Assembly (NCBI GenBank): GCA_936440205.1
Contig: OW387147.1
Location: 45,379,627 to 45,443,626 of the forward strand
Reading direction: 5' to 3'
DNA: 64,000 nucleotides
Origin: Lepidonotus clava
Lineage: Eukaryota; Annelida; Polychaeta; Phyllodocida; Polynoidae
How positions within the stretch are numbered: the first letter of the stretch is position 1; every line of letters starts with the position of its first letter. A program made the position numbers and the translations under genes. Below the pieces are notes generated by a model. It was given only the letters and a program-made list of their open reading frames with translations, was not told the DNA's origin and did no database searches. Shown here piece by piece: positions 31,771 through 43,757 of the stretch.

Positions 31771-32721
31771 TAGGCAGCTGGGTTTTGCCTCGTTCTCTCA
31801 TGTACAGTTTATATTAGGGAATTTTAGCAACCTTGACGTATCTCGGTACGGTAAATGCATCTCAAAACTTCTAGGGTATATGCTAGCCAAACAACCCAAG
31901 AAATACTATACCTATGCACATTCATATTTACAACATGTACCAAAGAACATCAATTGAATGAAATATTTCAGAAAGGATCATTGACTCAAATCTGTGTCAA
32001 AAACATGGACACGTCTGATGAACGCTAGAAGAACCCGATACTCTAAAGGATGTGAATTTTAATCAAATGTTCGTGTATACTGAGTTAAAGGACACTTTTA
32101 ATCGATGTTTTTGGAACTAAAACAACCAATGGCTTTCTGTATCTGACCTTGTTCCATATACACTACTTCCTATGACATTTTAACCAATTCATTTCTCACC
32201 TCTCACTTACCATCAAAGGCCAAGTCCACTCTCACATGCCATGGGATGCCACAAACAAGTCGTGATAAGTGCAGGGTTTGACATGGTTTATTGTATCAAA
32301 GTCCCACTTAAAAGGCCCTAAGAGGGTGTGCGGACCCACTGGGGGTAGGGGGTATTAGGCAGGTCTTGGCCTTGACGTTAGGATTGCCCGAAGAGTGCAA
32401 GGATGCTTCAATCCCGGCGCCAGTAAGGAGACTTTACTTATCTGACACGCGATGTCCGACTCTTCGCATAATATCCACAGGCAATGTGTACCAGGTATAC
32501 TGCTATGTTTCTTTTAAAACCCGTTTCTTTGTTTAAACTCTTCTCTTTGCATCAGGGGCCCTACATCACCTACTTACATCTCGGTGTATGGGTCCTAATT
32601 TTGGGAAGCGGGGAAATATTAATGCGTGTAATGTAGAACAAAACGTGTACTGCTTCGTTGCAGATTTCACTGAATTTACATAAGTCTTCTGTTTTCATTA
32701 AAGACCGTATTAAGATTATTC
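31771..32721. other. Intergenic, nothing recognised
   Basis: No supported feature. Confidence 0.4.
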
Positions 32722-33022
32722 CACCTCGGATGGCGTATTTCCTGTTTTTTTACCTGCGGACTAACCTAGATAAAGGTGCCTGCTGGGTAATATGTCGAAA
32801 AATCCCAATGCCTATAAGTTATATCTAGTTTTTTTAAGTACCTATTTTGGGGGGATTGGCTGGGAAATGCATTCATCACAAATGAATATATAGCAATTAA
32901 TTTTATATTGTCAACAGCTTTTTCTATGTTTTTGTTGACAAATTTAGTCGTATGAACCATCCGGAGCTTAAAATGCTGTAAATTTGCTATCTGTAGTAGG
33001 GAGAGCATATAGTATTTAGAGT
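32722..33022 (+). repeat. Diverged interspersed repeat, copy 1
   Basis: acctgcggactaacctagat and the following gnatgcctgctgggtaatatg region, plus the far-end gtagggagagcatatagtat region, match 39882-40258 in the same order. Family unknown. No coding capacity. Confidence 0.5.
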
Positions 33023-33497
33023 AAAATGCACAACAAAACTTGAAACCATTATGACTCAACATCTTACATTATATGGGCACGGCAAATGTAATTTTCTTTT
33101 AGTAGTATAACTACTGAAAGAGGTTTTTGCACCTGAAGTCCTAGCCTATCCTGTGCCACCGTCAACACTAAACACCTTTTGCTATTCACCCCACGTTGAT
33201 AGCACATCACGATGATACTAAACGACGTCCTTCAACAGTCACATAACAATGCACGCTCACAGATGGGCTGTCTAGAAGTCCCAGAAATACCTGCAGCTGG
33301 ATAATGTGATTATTGTGTTGTCTGTTCCTTCACTAATGTAATTAGTGTGGAGGTCTGTAATGATGTGGGTATAATTAGACGTGTCAGGGCTGGGCGAGGG
33401 GCCTCTCAGGGGTCAGGTGGGTCGAGCATCTCAGGGACTAGAAGGGTTTCTAGCTGTGGGTTCCCTAAGTTGACATCTGACTCTTTGTAAAACCCAC

Positions 33498-33856
33498 CCA
33501 GGCAAGCATGTGACATTTATAATGTTGCAGCAACGCTCTGTTTGGTTCTGTATTAGTTCTAGTTACATTATTTTGATGGCTCCCAATAACGTTGCTGCAA
33601 CGTACTGCTGCAACATTGCACTGCGATGTTATCATAACGTTCTGGTTACGTTTTTCAATCTAAACAGAATCTTCTTATAATGTTCTGTTTTGGTTTCATC
33701 CTAACCTCACCTATAAATAATGTTTTAATAACATTCTGATTTGGTGAGGTTTCGACCTACCCATAAATAATGTAATTGTTCAGGCCATCTTAGTAAGTAC
33801 CAGACTGACTAAAAAAAGTATAGTTGCAGAATGTTTCTCTTACGTCACATCTTGGC
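33498..33856 (+). mobile_element. CCAGGCAA-family MITE, copy 4
   Basis: Left end cccaggcaagcatgtgacat. Interior attttgatggctcccaataa, then two or three tandem phrases, then ttagtaagtaccagactgac and the right end gtttctcttacgtcac. Similar length to the 48255 and 50751 copies. Confidence 0.8.
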
Positions 33857-34860
33857 TTTGCATATAATATGTGTCTGCACCAGGAGGCACCAAGGATTAC
33901 AGAAAGAACAGTGAATATATTTATCTATTTGTTCCGATAAAACCTCACCCTTTAAGGGGCCGAACTTAATAAAGACGCCATGCAGCAGGGGATGGGAAGG
34001 GGGTTCATGTTTTCATGATCAGGTATGACAAAGTGGGGGGGGGGGGGAATCATGTGGTGCATGACATTGTATTGAAATATTTCAATTTTGAGAATTTCAC
34101 TGAAAAATTGTACGGTTAAATGATGATTTTCAAAGGTAAATTTCCATTTTTGTTAAGGTTAAAGATTTTCAAAGGGCCAGTGGTACTCGTAAGAAAGGGA
34201 TCTATGGGACTGAGAACTGCTTTTTCAGGATTTTGGGTCCCTGGTTGAGGGGGTCCTCTTGGTATGATGTCATTTCTTGAGTGGGTGTGTGGGTGTCAAG
34301 GATCACATGATATAAGGGGGGAGGGGGTAAAGAATGAAAAATAACATGATTTCATTTATGAACGACCCCTAGGATGACGTTTAGCAATATTTCCGGTTGA
34401 AATGGCCGCTACAATTTAGAAATACACAATAAGATCTACATATAACATGTAAACAGTTATATGTACTCCCCATCGGCCAGCGTTTATTAATTTGGGAGTA
34501 GAATCGACTATAAGATGGACCATCATAAAATATAATTATTTGACCTCAATTAGTAGTATTGAGAAGGATATGGCATCGATTCAGAATACATGTACCTTAT
34601 ATCGTTCAGGGTCGATCTAAAGTAGTCAAACCCATCTCTTATACTCACACTTAAAGTTTAACTTAGGTCTTTACTACTATCCCAGGTTTTACGGTTAAGA
34701 TAACAACTACATTTAATTCATTGTGTTAAGACCACGCCAGTAAAAATACTTGTAAGAGGTAAGATTAAATTGGCACATTGTTCAGTTACAACCTAAAAAC
34801 TGTGTTCGACCATGTCTTTCAAAAATGTCCTGAACAGTATGTCTCACAGTTACACTGTGC
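33857..34860. other. Intergenic, G-runs, nothing recognised
   Basis: A G homopolymer lies near 34036-34047 and another G-rich run near 34316-34327. No gene supported. Confidence 0.4.
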
Positions 34861-36547
34861 GCCTGTTATTTGGCAATTGAAAATGCATCTGAAGCTATGA
34901 AAAGGATTATGTATGTAATTCAATATGCATATCGATATATATTCTATAAACTTGATCGTGATGCTTTCCCCATTCCGTCCCATTCTGTCACTTTTAAAAA
35001 GGCAAAGCAGGTAAATAAAAAGGCCAACACCAAATGCCGAGATAAACGCTGATTTCCCGTTGCGGTTTCCTTCCCCTTCAAATCCTCTGTCAAAAAACCA
35101 AATCAGCCGTGATTGCTAAAAAGGAAATTGAGAGGGAAAACAAGAGGAAAAAGCCTCAGGAAATCCTCATGTCAGGCAAGAACCAGCGACCACAAACCGA
35201 CCGATATGGGTACCCGCTCGCCGAAAACCAGCCAACAGCTCGGCAGCCAATGAAATAGCAATTCATCAGTGACTGCCGTCATGTCGGCCAAAACAGACTC
35301 CGCGTTTCTTTTGTGGGAAACAAAAAACTGCCTTTGAATTTTCAGTCCCGCCTCGCCTGCGCTCAATCAGAGAGGGAGATACGTTGGGTAATGGCGCTAT
35401 TCCCATCGGTTTGGGTTTTGTGTGGGTTGGATTCCAGGGGTGTGGAATTACTTTCTGCGGTTTGTAGGACGATCGGTGAGGGGACAAATGGAAGCGGATA
35501 TTTGTGGGTTGTTTTAGGGTGGGAATGATGCCGGCCGTGGATCGATCATGTCTGTCTTAATAGACGTCGGGTGTCTGGAGAGATCTGTTCGGGGAATAAT
35601 TGCCCCGCGCAGCCTTTGTTTTAACCGGAAGTCCCTGTTCTAACTGGAGTTTCTACCCAACAGAGCCCAAACTTAACTGGCTGGGGATGAAGCAAGAAGT
35701 CGCTATCTTTTGGGAACGGTGCATATGTAAAATATATATGTAATAGTTGTCGACGTCGCTTGTGAAAATCCTATTTCGTACACCACCGGCGGATGTCATT
35801 CGCGACGGGAAAATTATTGGCCTCTTCAATGCCATCACATTCTGTAGCAAAATGGATCTAACCCATTTCCTTTCTGGGAAGGAATAATGTCTAGGCTTAA
35901 CTAGAACTGTATCTTAAGATTGCTGTAATGCACAGTTATTTGTAACATTCTTCTGATACCAGAAAGGAATATTCCAGTTTATCCTATTCTTCTCTCCTCT
36001 AATTGGTTGATAAACAAATGAACATTTAATATTATGTGGGCTTACTGTCAGAGAAGAGGGGAATATGTACATTGTCTAAGTACTTAAACAGTATGCATTT
36101 ACTTGCAAGTGCATACTTATCATGACCCTTTGATGTCGTTAAAAGTCCACATTAAAAGAGATACAGACTTCGGGGCACGCCCTCCTTGACAGTTCCTCAG
36201 GAAACCCTGAGAATGTACCAATGGCGTGTTTATCACTGCACCCTTGTAAAACTTTATAAAGTAGGTTTCAACACCCAGTGCACTAAGACCCTAAGACCCT
36301 GAGCTCCTGATGTTTTTATCTATATATCTGTATGGGAGTAGTAGGGTTTGATCTGTCGAGTGGATTCCAGTAGGCATGACCACTATTAAATTATTTGTTT
36401 TATGCACGTAATGAATTATAAATGAGAAATACGTCTCAATAGAAAGGATAGGTGACTAGAACGATCATGCGTATTAACTATTAATAATCATTTTATAACA
36501 AAGTCGTATAGAATTCAAAATCGAGGCTATTCCAGCACGAGTTCACA
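34861..36547. other. Intergenic, moderately GC-rich centre
   Basis: 35160-35620 is GC-richer than its flanks and could be regulatory. Small frames here have no domains. Nothing else recognised up to the tRNA gene. Confidence 0.35.
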
Positions 36548-36629
36548 GCAGTCGTGGCCGAGTGGTTAAGGCGATAGACTAGAAATCTATTGGGCTCTGC
36601 CCGCGCAGGTTCGAATCCTGCCGACTGCG
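36548..36629 (+). tRNA. tRNA-Ser(AGA), copy 1
   Basis: 82-nt cloverleaf without intron. The acceptor stem gcagtcg pairs with cgactgc at the end, followed by discriminator G at 36629. The anticodon stem ataga/tctat encloses ctagaaa with anticodon AGA at 36581-36583, reading UCU serine codons. A long variable arm (gggctctgcccg) is diagnostic for serine tRNA. Box A tggccgagtgg and box B ggttcgaatcc are intact, and a TTTT terminator follows at 36636-36639. CCA is not encoded, as is usual in animals. It looks functional. Confidence 0.97.
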
Positions 36630-36876
36630 GATTTCTTTTGCACTTGCATTGTCACATGTCATCTCAACTCAAAGACATCAAATGAGAAGACAGAATACAT
36701 AGATTGACTACTGGAAGCACTGGAGGTCGGTATGAATAACATGTTTTTAAAATGAAACTCACTTATATAATAGGTGAGTTTCTGGTAAAAGAACACGTTA
36801 TATTATGTTACTATCTATAAGAATTCAATTGCAATTAGCTTTGATAATTAATATGTCATTTTGTGGTTAAACATGG

Positions 36877-36958
36877 GCAGTCGTGGCCGAGTGGTTAAGG
36901 CGATAGACTAGAAATCTATTGGGCTATGCCCGCGCAGGTTCGAATCCTGCCGACTGCG
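36877..36958 (+). tRNA. tRNA-Ser(AGA), copy 2
   Basis: 82-nt copy, 247 bp downstream of copy 1's end and in the same orientation. It differs from copy 1 only in the variable arm loop (gggctatgcccg instead of gggctctgcccg). Anticodon AGA is at 36910-36912. Boxes A and B are intact and TTTT follows at 36966-36969. Flanks of the two copies do not match, so the identity of the bodies reflects selection or gene conversion rather than a fresh tandem duplication. Confidence 0.97.
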
Positions 36959-36969
36959 TCCCTCCTTTT

Positions 36970-38467
36970 CCGGAGGTAGCATTAGGTAGTAGTATACACA
37001 TTTGGGAGTTTGGGACAATTAATGACATCTCGCTTCTTCTTTCTAGCGAATCCAATCTCCTCTGTGTAGAGTTCCACTATGGTACCCTCCGTTAGAATAT
37101 AATGGAGCGATCTGCTTGGAGAGTGTACGAGCCTGGAAAACAAACCTTCCTATGGACAAATTCGCGTGTACCAATAATCTTAAGCCTAAACTATGGGGGA
37201 AGGTGCCTGGGCGCGCCACTCTCCCCCCTCCACAAATGAGTTCTTTTAATATGTTCCATCTTACCTTCAAAAATCCATCCCAAAACACCAAAAGAATTGT
37301 AAGAAAATATTGAAAAGCTTCACTTGGGGAGCTTCACCGACCTCTTTTTAATTCAAGTAGAAATTATTGAAATTTTAAGCAAAATCTACTTAAGGAACCT
37401 CGCCACTCCCCCACAGCAGAACCTGTATACAGGCCTGGAAAGGTCAAACATTGACCACAACACGGGACGGTCCATTACTTGGATACGAATTTTCTTGACC
37501 CCCAACACCACCTTCATTAGTATCTAATCCGTATTAATATATAGTCCAAGCGTGAGTTGCATCATGAGTGCAGCCATTATGGGGGGGGGGGGGGACCCAA
37601 GGGTCAATGTGATATGAAACCAGACTCTTAGCACTTGTCAAAATACAATAAATAAAAGAAATGTTTTCAAATTTGGCATGGTGGTAGGTGAGGTGATACA
37701 TTGGTAAGTTCAAAATTGTTCTGTCACAAAAACATTTTTAGATTTTTTTAAAGTTTGATCTAGATTACCAGGAATACTAGTCGCGCTCCCCATCCTACCC
37801 TTTACATAATGTGTCGCACCGCTTTCCCCCCAGTGGCGATTAACTCATGCAGGGCTTATACAACATTCCTTTACTCCCCCATCCCTCTATCTGTGCCTGC
37901 TTAATTAATCGATGATCCCAAAGGTCACCTTATTGTTGAAACATGACCACATAACTAGTGGGATAGTATGTCCACAGGCCTGACTAGAGGTACGGTATTA
38001 AAGTAAATAGATACCCCATGTTTACTTTACTTGATACGACGGAAATGCTTAATTTCCCTAACATTCGATATGTGCGTCTCCTATATATTTCCTTCGCCTG
38101 GCATTTCTGTCACACGACTTCCGGGAATTTCTCATTTATTCAATCTGTTCCATTCGACAGACAGAGAGCCAAATATGTCTATTTGTGTAAGCAAATACGA
38201 TTAATGACATTCGACTACATTCTTCATTATTTTAACTACATCGTGGGCACACAGTGGGGATGTACACAATATGCAATTCTACTCGATGTTACTCATCACT
38301 TCCAATCTTATCTGCTTACTATCTCAGAGGGCTTAATAGGTGTGGGCGTTCTACACAGGGATGGGGAAGAAAGGTCCCCTACAGGGCGAGTCTCCACAAC
38401 ATCCGGCCACCCGCCCACACCGCACAGCTGATGGGTGGGGGGGGGGTGGATGTGTGGTTGTGGTGTG
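36970..38467. other. Intergenic, one G-run, nothing recognised
   Basis: A G homopolymer lies near 37579-37593. A 137-codon frame at 38018-38431 has no recognisable domain. No exon supported. Confidence 0.4.
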
Positions 38468-38480
38468 TGTGTGTGTGAGG

Positions 38481-38542
<62 letters not shown>

Positions 38543-38660
38543 GTGTGAGGGTGTGAGGGTGTGTGTGTGGGGGGGGGGTGGGGGGTGTGTGGTTGTGTGT
38601 GAGGGTGTGTGGTTGTGCGTTTTGCGTTTATGTGTTTGTGTGTTTATGTGTGTGTAAGGG
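38454..38660. repeat. (GT)n microsatellite and GT-rich minisatellite
   Basis: A long uninterrupted GT run at about 38484-38539 is flanked by gtgagggtgtg-type variants and a G-run near 38570. Confidence 0.95.
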
Positions 38661-39095
38661 GAAGAGGTTACAGTGAATTAACTGTTAAGAAACTGAAAAC
38701 TTGTGTTTGAGTCATATTAAACACAAATATAACTATAGGAATACATCGGCGCTGTCATAATCTGTATGTGAACTACATTAATAGCATTACATCTATGCCC
38801 GAGCATCTATATCATAACCGGGTTACGCTATGGCCGCAATGCTGTAACAGCTTATAGAGTAACAGGGTTAACTTGCTATAGGCTGCTGTGTCCCTATGTC
38901 GACAACGCCATACCCCCCATCATTACTGTACGGTTTCTCTACACGTGTTGACGTCTCGCCTCATTCAGTCTCCTGCCCATATATAGGGCTCAGAGTCTCA
39001 GACCGTGGTCAGCAGCAGGGATGGGCAGCGGAATTAGCGGAGATGTTAAGTGTAGAATAACGTATTGATGTAATAATATATTCTTATTGTAAATT
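38661..39095. other. Intergenic, TATA-like word
   Basis: Near 38980 a tatatagggctcagag word precedes a GC-richer stretch and could be a core promoter. No downstream frame supports a gene. Confidence 0.2.
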
Positions 39096-39326
39096 GGTCA
39101 GCAAGAAGGAGCCTATTTTGTGTTCTTTTTATTCTGACATAAAGCGATAGTTAAGAGGCTAGATGTTATAAATGTTAGTTTATATGAAGCGTTGTACATT
39201 AACAGGACACATATTGTCATTTCACTTTGAGTGTGCCACTAGAGTTTCATTTTGGTGGATTTACGAGAACATAGGAACAGAAGAAGTAACAGGAGGTGAC
39301 AGAAAATGTTCTTGAGTTGTTTCTTG
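39096..39326 (+). repeat. Inverted repeat pair, left arm
   Basis: Matches the reverse complement of 41457-41668 at roughly 75-80% by eye: tgttataaatgttagtttat, aacaggacacatattgtcat, agaacatagga, aggaggtgacagaaaatgtt. Either two opposed copies of one interspersed repeat or long terminal inverted repeats of a 2.6-kb unit. Confidence 0.6.
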
Positions 39327-39881
39327 TGTCCCAGATCTTCTAGAGTTAGACATATACTCATCAGATAGGCTAAACATTATTATATAGCTGAATTTGTAAT
39401 ATTTCTATAGAATCTTTGGACAATGTAACTCAGACTATTATTTCACAGTGATGGCTCATTCTACTGAGCAAGGCGGCCGACTACAGACATAATTTTCATA
39501 AAGGAGTTTTTTAATTGTACACTTTCTTTTATCACCCTATCATTCTGTACCTTGAATCCTGTGGTACAGTCCGGCTGCGATATTAACCCTTGCAAAAATA
39601 ACATAATACATAAATGAATTCATGATTATTATTACAAGATGACATATTCCATACACTGTTTGTTAATTGGTGTTTCAGACTTCATATCCTTCACTTCGAT
39701 ATTAGTCCGTATCTGTCACTGTACGTGTAGTCTCAATCTCTGAGCTTCTCTCGCTGCCGCCGACCGGAGTCAGCTGAAGCCCATGGCGGTAAGGGGAGTG
39801 ATGAGAGGAAGTCGGCAAACCGTGGTGCCGGGTGTAAATCTAGATCCGCCGCTGTAACCCATGTAATATCACACAATTCCC

Positions 39882-40258
39882 CATACCACGGATAGCATAT
39901 TTTCAACTTTTTTCCTGCAGACTACCCTAGATCAAGATGCATGCTGAGAAATATGCTGACAGGTCATGATGCTTAAGTATAGACATTTTCAAAATCCATG
40001 GCATAATTAATGTGGTTTATCACGATGGCAAACTTGCACTGACTATATTTTCATTCATTTTATATCTATATATTTGATATTTTTCAAGTTGGTCTGAAAA
40101 TTCAATCATTACAGCCAGATATAATTATGGCAAATATTTGCATATTTTCTATAGATTGTATGTTTTTGTCGACAGACTCAGTCAAAATTAGCATGCAGGT
40201 GCCTAAATTACTATAAGTCAGCCAACCGTGGTAGGGAGAATTCATAGATATTTAGTGT
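39882..40258 (+). repeat. Diverged interspersed repeat, copy 2
   Basis: Matches 32722-33022: cctgcagactaccctagatc, gtatgtttttgtcgacagac and ggtagggagaattcatagat align with the corresponding blocks there. Confidence 0.5.
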
Positions 40259-40413
40259 GCTGAGATGTGATAGTTGTGGGAGGGGCCCACGGCCAAATCT
40301 AAACAAGTTATGCAAATGTTAGTAAAGAATTATCTAGGTTGAAAAGAGGACAGAGGAGGCACCTCAACAACCATGTTTAGATAAAGGGGCTCATGTCTAT
40401 AATATCAATTAAT

Positions 40414-40635
40414 GATGATGATGATTGTTGGAGTTAATTGTCCATGCCAGTCAGCAATTTTTCTGTTATATCAGGACCAATTCACGGTTTTTGGGTTGTA
40501 CAATGTAGCATGATCGAATATATGGGGGTGAGAATGACGGCAAGGTAAGGTGGTGTAACAGTCAGGACTGGGAACTGAGCGCGGGCCGGCTGCGTGCAAT
40601 GCCGACACTCTAACCACTACACCACCTCACCCCCT
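40414..40635 (-). mobile_element. tRNA-derived SINE with perfect 11-bp target duplication
   Basis: Read on the minus strand, the head ggtggtgtagtggttagagtg is an A-box-like tRNA start. A decayed B box (agttcccagtcc) follows, then a body, and a 3' end of the type ctccaacaatcatcatcatc. The flanks tatcaattaat at 40403-40413 and 40636-40646 are identical, showing target-primed insertion. A different SINE family from the one at 20857. Confidence 0.9.
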
Positions 40636-40779
40636 TATCAATTAATCTGTTGTTTACTAAACCAGGACTTTATTCTTCACATATTTATCAAAAGTAGCCA
40701 CCACTGATAACAGAAATAACCAACCGTCAGCACGAGTTCTCAAATACAGCCCAGTCTCTGTTTACATCCCGACCCTCAT

Positions 40780-40965
40780 CCCATCCATTGACGACGCCCG
40801 GCACATTATACCTAGCTGGGCGGGCCGCAGCATCACCACCGAGTCCCACCCCCGCCCCCACCTGACAGCGTCCCCCGCGCGTCTCCCCAGCGTCCCTCAC
40901 CTGTACATGTATAGTACCTCCGGGCAGGTCCGGGTTCGTCCTCCAGTAAGCCGGCCCTCTGTGGG
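40780..40965. promoter_or_regulatory. CpG/C-rich island
   Basis: GC-rich stretch (cgtcccccgcgcgtctcccc near 40869) in AT-rich surroundings. Possible regulatory element. No transcript evidence. Confidence 0.3.
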
Positions 40966-41457
40966 GGTAGTAGGAGGGAGGGGGATCGAGGTCTCATGGG
41001 GCGTTAACTAGAGAGGTCCGAATGTGAGTCACTCGCAGAGTCTACTGTCTTTGGGGTCGTAGGAGGAAGGAGATCTAGGTCTCTGGAGTTTTGATTAAGA
41101 CGGACGAAAGGTACTCAAAAACAGGCTCTATACCATATAGTTAGATACACAGTACCGACAGTTTTTTGGGATGTAGGAGGAGAATCTAGGCCTCAGGAGT
41201 CTTAATTACGTAGTAATATATGGGCGCGTGGTACTAAAATAATCTCTGGGTCATAGGAGAAAGATGTAGGTCTCGGGAGGGTTTAAGTAAAGATGTACTG
41301 ATAGGAGGTACTAAAACAAAGGGTCAAATATCATGGGACTTTGTGAATAAGATGAAGGTTTCTGGAGGGTTTACTACAGAGGTATATGGACAGCGGGTGG
41401 TCACAAACAGAGTCTAGTATCTTTGGGGTCGAAGGCAGAAGACTAGATCTGCGAGAC
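40966..41457 (+). repeat. Hidden degenerate tandem repeat, unit about 80-110 bp
   Basis: Five full units and a truncated sixth begin near 40966, 41054, 41168, 41246, 41333 and 41425. The shared order is a ggggtcgtaggagga-like start, agatctaggtctc, nggagggtttaagtaaaga, ggtactaaaa, agtctagtatcttt. Divergence is high, so the array is old. Confidence 0.7.
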
Positions 41458-41668
41458 AAGAAACAATTAAAAAACCTGAACATTTTCTGTCACCTCCTGA
41501 TAGTAAGTCTTTTCCTATGTTCTCATAACTCTAATGGCATATTAAAAGTGTAATGACACTATGTGTCCTGTTGCTGTACACCACTTCATATGAGATAACA
41601 TTTATAATATCTAACCAGAACTATGTCATAATAAAAGGTACGCAGAATGAGCTGTTTCTTACTGACCA
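41457..41668 (-). repeat. Inverted repeat pair, right arm
   Basis: Reverse-complement partner of 39096-39326. It sits between the sixth and seventh units of the degenerate tandem repeat, so it may have inserted into that array. Confidence 0.6.
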
Positions 41669-41741
41669 GGTCCATCTAGCTCTCACAGATGTTGAGTGCA
41701 GCATTACGGATGTGAGTTGTTGACATGACGGTTGTAATATC

Positions 41742-41815
41742 TTGAGGGACGTGGGAGGAAGATCTAGGTCTCAGGGGAGTTAAGTAAAGAGGAACAGAGA
41801 GGAGTCTAGTATCCT
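41742..41815 (+). repeat. Isolated seventh unit of the degenerate tandem repeat
   Basis: gacgtgggaggaagatctag with gtctcagggg, agttaagtaaagagg and gagtctagtatcct matches the units at 40966-41457, beyond the inserted repeat arm. Confidence 0.7.
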
Positions 41816-42033
41816 GGGGGAGTGGGAGAGGGGGGGGGGGGGTAAGTGGGGATAAGTGAGGGAGTGGGGGCGAGGTACGTGCTGCATAGTGAGAACCAAT
41901 TGCAGGGCGTGATATTGTGGGTTTTAGATGGGCAGGGATTGGCTGGCAGATATCTAGGTCTTGTAGTGTGGGAGGGTCAGGCACTGAGTCAGCTGGGTAG
42001 GTCCGGCTTTAATTGTCCTCGGGTCCAAGAGGC

Positions 42034-42034
42034 T

Positions 42035-42080
<46 letters not shown>
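42034..42080. repeat. (TTG)n microsatellite with degenerate tail
   Basis: About 16 uninterrupted TTG units, trailing into imperfect gttgttcc and gttgttctc variants to about 42300. Confidence 0.95.
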
Positions 42081-42081
<1 letters not shown>

Positions 42082-42488
42082 CCAGTTGTTGTTGTTCCAG
42101 TTGTTGTTTCTGTTGTTCTCCTAGTTATTGTTCTCTCAGTTGTAGTTGGTATTTCTGGTTTGTTTTTCTGTTTCTGTTATTTCTGCTGTTGATGTTCCAG
42201 TTGATGTTTCTGTTGCTGTTACAATTCTTGTTGTATCTCTTGTTGATGTCTCGTTTCTGGTGTTATAACTCCCCTCTTGTTATAGCACTTGTTGTTAGTG
42301 TCTCACTTGTCTATCCCTTTCTGCATTCCTGAACGACTTTCTATATTTTCATTACATATTTTTATATTACCATAATATGCATTATTTCTCTTGGTTTTCC
42401 CATGCTTTTGTCTGCAAAATAGGCCAAAATTAGCTCACAGGGGCATTAAATACAGGAAGATTTGGAACTGCGTCTGCCTGAATTCTCT

Positions 42489-42798
42489 GCCCACCCTCCC
42501 CACCCTCCCCACTCTCCTCACCCGGGTCGGGGTGGCAAGGGCTCGGGGTTGTCAACCTTGTTGAGGGGTTGGTACCACTCGTTGGCATTGCCACTTCATG
42601 GGTTCGACTCGCATGGGTTGCAGCATGGAAAAGGGACATTTGGATGACCCCTGCACGGAATTGTGCCCAAATGGTCCACAGGACTGCAGTGGAAGAACAT
42701 TGAATAAAGTGAACTCAGCCTGTATAAACATCCAATAAAAGAAAAACGCTCCCCACCCTCCCCACCCTCCCCACCCTCTCCACCCTCCCCACCCTCCA
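42489..42798. repeat. CCACCCTCCC minisatellite split by a SINE-like insert
   Basis: The short tandem ccaccctccc array appears at 42489-42515 and again at 42752-42798, with about 235 bp of unrelated sequence between. The insert probably landed in the array. Confidence 0.7.
42520..42748 (+). mobile_element. Probable tRNA-derived SINE
   Basis: It has a B-box match gggttcgactc at about 42599-42609 and a D-arm-like tgttgaggggttggtac about 45 bp upstream. A body follows, ending in aacatccaataaaag. It sits inside the CCACCCTCCC array. No target duplication can be seen because the flanks are repetitive. Less certain than the other two SINEs. Confidence 0.45.
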
Positions 42799-43116
42799 TG
42801 CAACCCCCCCCCCCCCTACTCCGTCCCAGTTACCCCCTTCCCCACCCTACACAGCCCTCCCCAATACAGGGCCATGATTATCTCCCCCTCTGTCCCAGTA
42901 TTCCCCCCCTGCCCTACATGTCCCCTCCTCCATGCAGACCCCTGCTTATCCCCTCACACAGCGTCTCGCCGGCTGACGTACCAACTCTCGTCACGCGATG
43001 CCAGGTCACGTGTGTGCCAATATCCGGTAACAGGGGACAGGGGCTGGTGGCTGGCTTCTCATGCAACCTGCACCATGTGCCACCTGCAGGGACAGGTAGG
43101 TCAGGGCAATGGTTTA

Positions 43117-43224
<108 letters not shown>

Positions 43225-43757
43225 ATCTCACATGTACACCATCATCTTCTATCTGGGTTAGATGTCTTTTGGGGAGTTCTTTACAAACGTTCTACAATAC
43301 ACTATCTTAAATTGTAACTATATGGGGAGAAATTCAATAGGTGATCTAGTTAAACAAACTAGTGTATGAGGAACTGTTAAAAACGCAGGTTGACGTTCTG
43401 TACGAAGGGCGTGTTTTGGGGTTTTAAAAGCACATTTAACCTGTAATATTTCATTTCGCTATTTCGAAGCACTTGAAATAATCAAAGTGTGAGACTGGCT
43501 AAGTCCAAGTGGAGATTTGTGCCTTCAAATAATGTATATATTTGCATGTAATAGACAGAAACGAAATACAATTTGTATTAAAAGATCCCTCTGTGATGTA
43601 ACAAAAATAAACTAAAATGAAAAGAAACCCAAACAAAATGCACATTCTGAGTCAAATTGCCTGAGTCAGCCCACAGATTACAGAGATAGGGGTGTGTGGG
43701 AGGAGCCTCCTTTGTATTCAGAACCACCGTATGTCACTCACATATTAGAAAAAACCC

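Noticed and set aside
38018-38540. 137-codon frame and overlapping short frames as a host exon
   Set aside because: No recognisable domain, no splice context, and the end enters a GT microsatellite.
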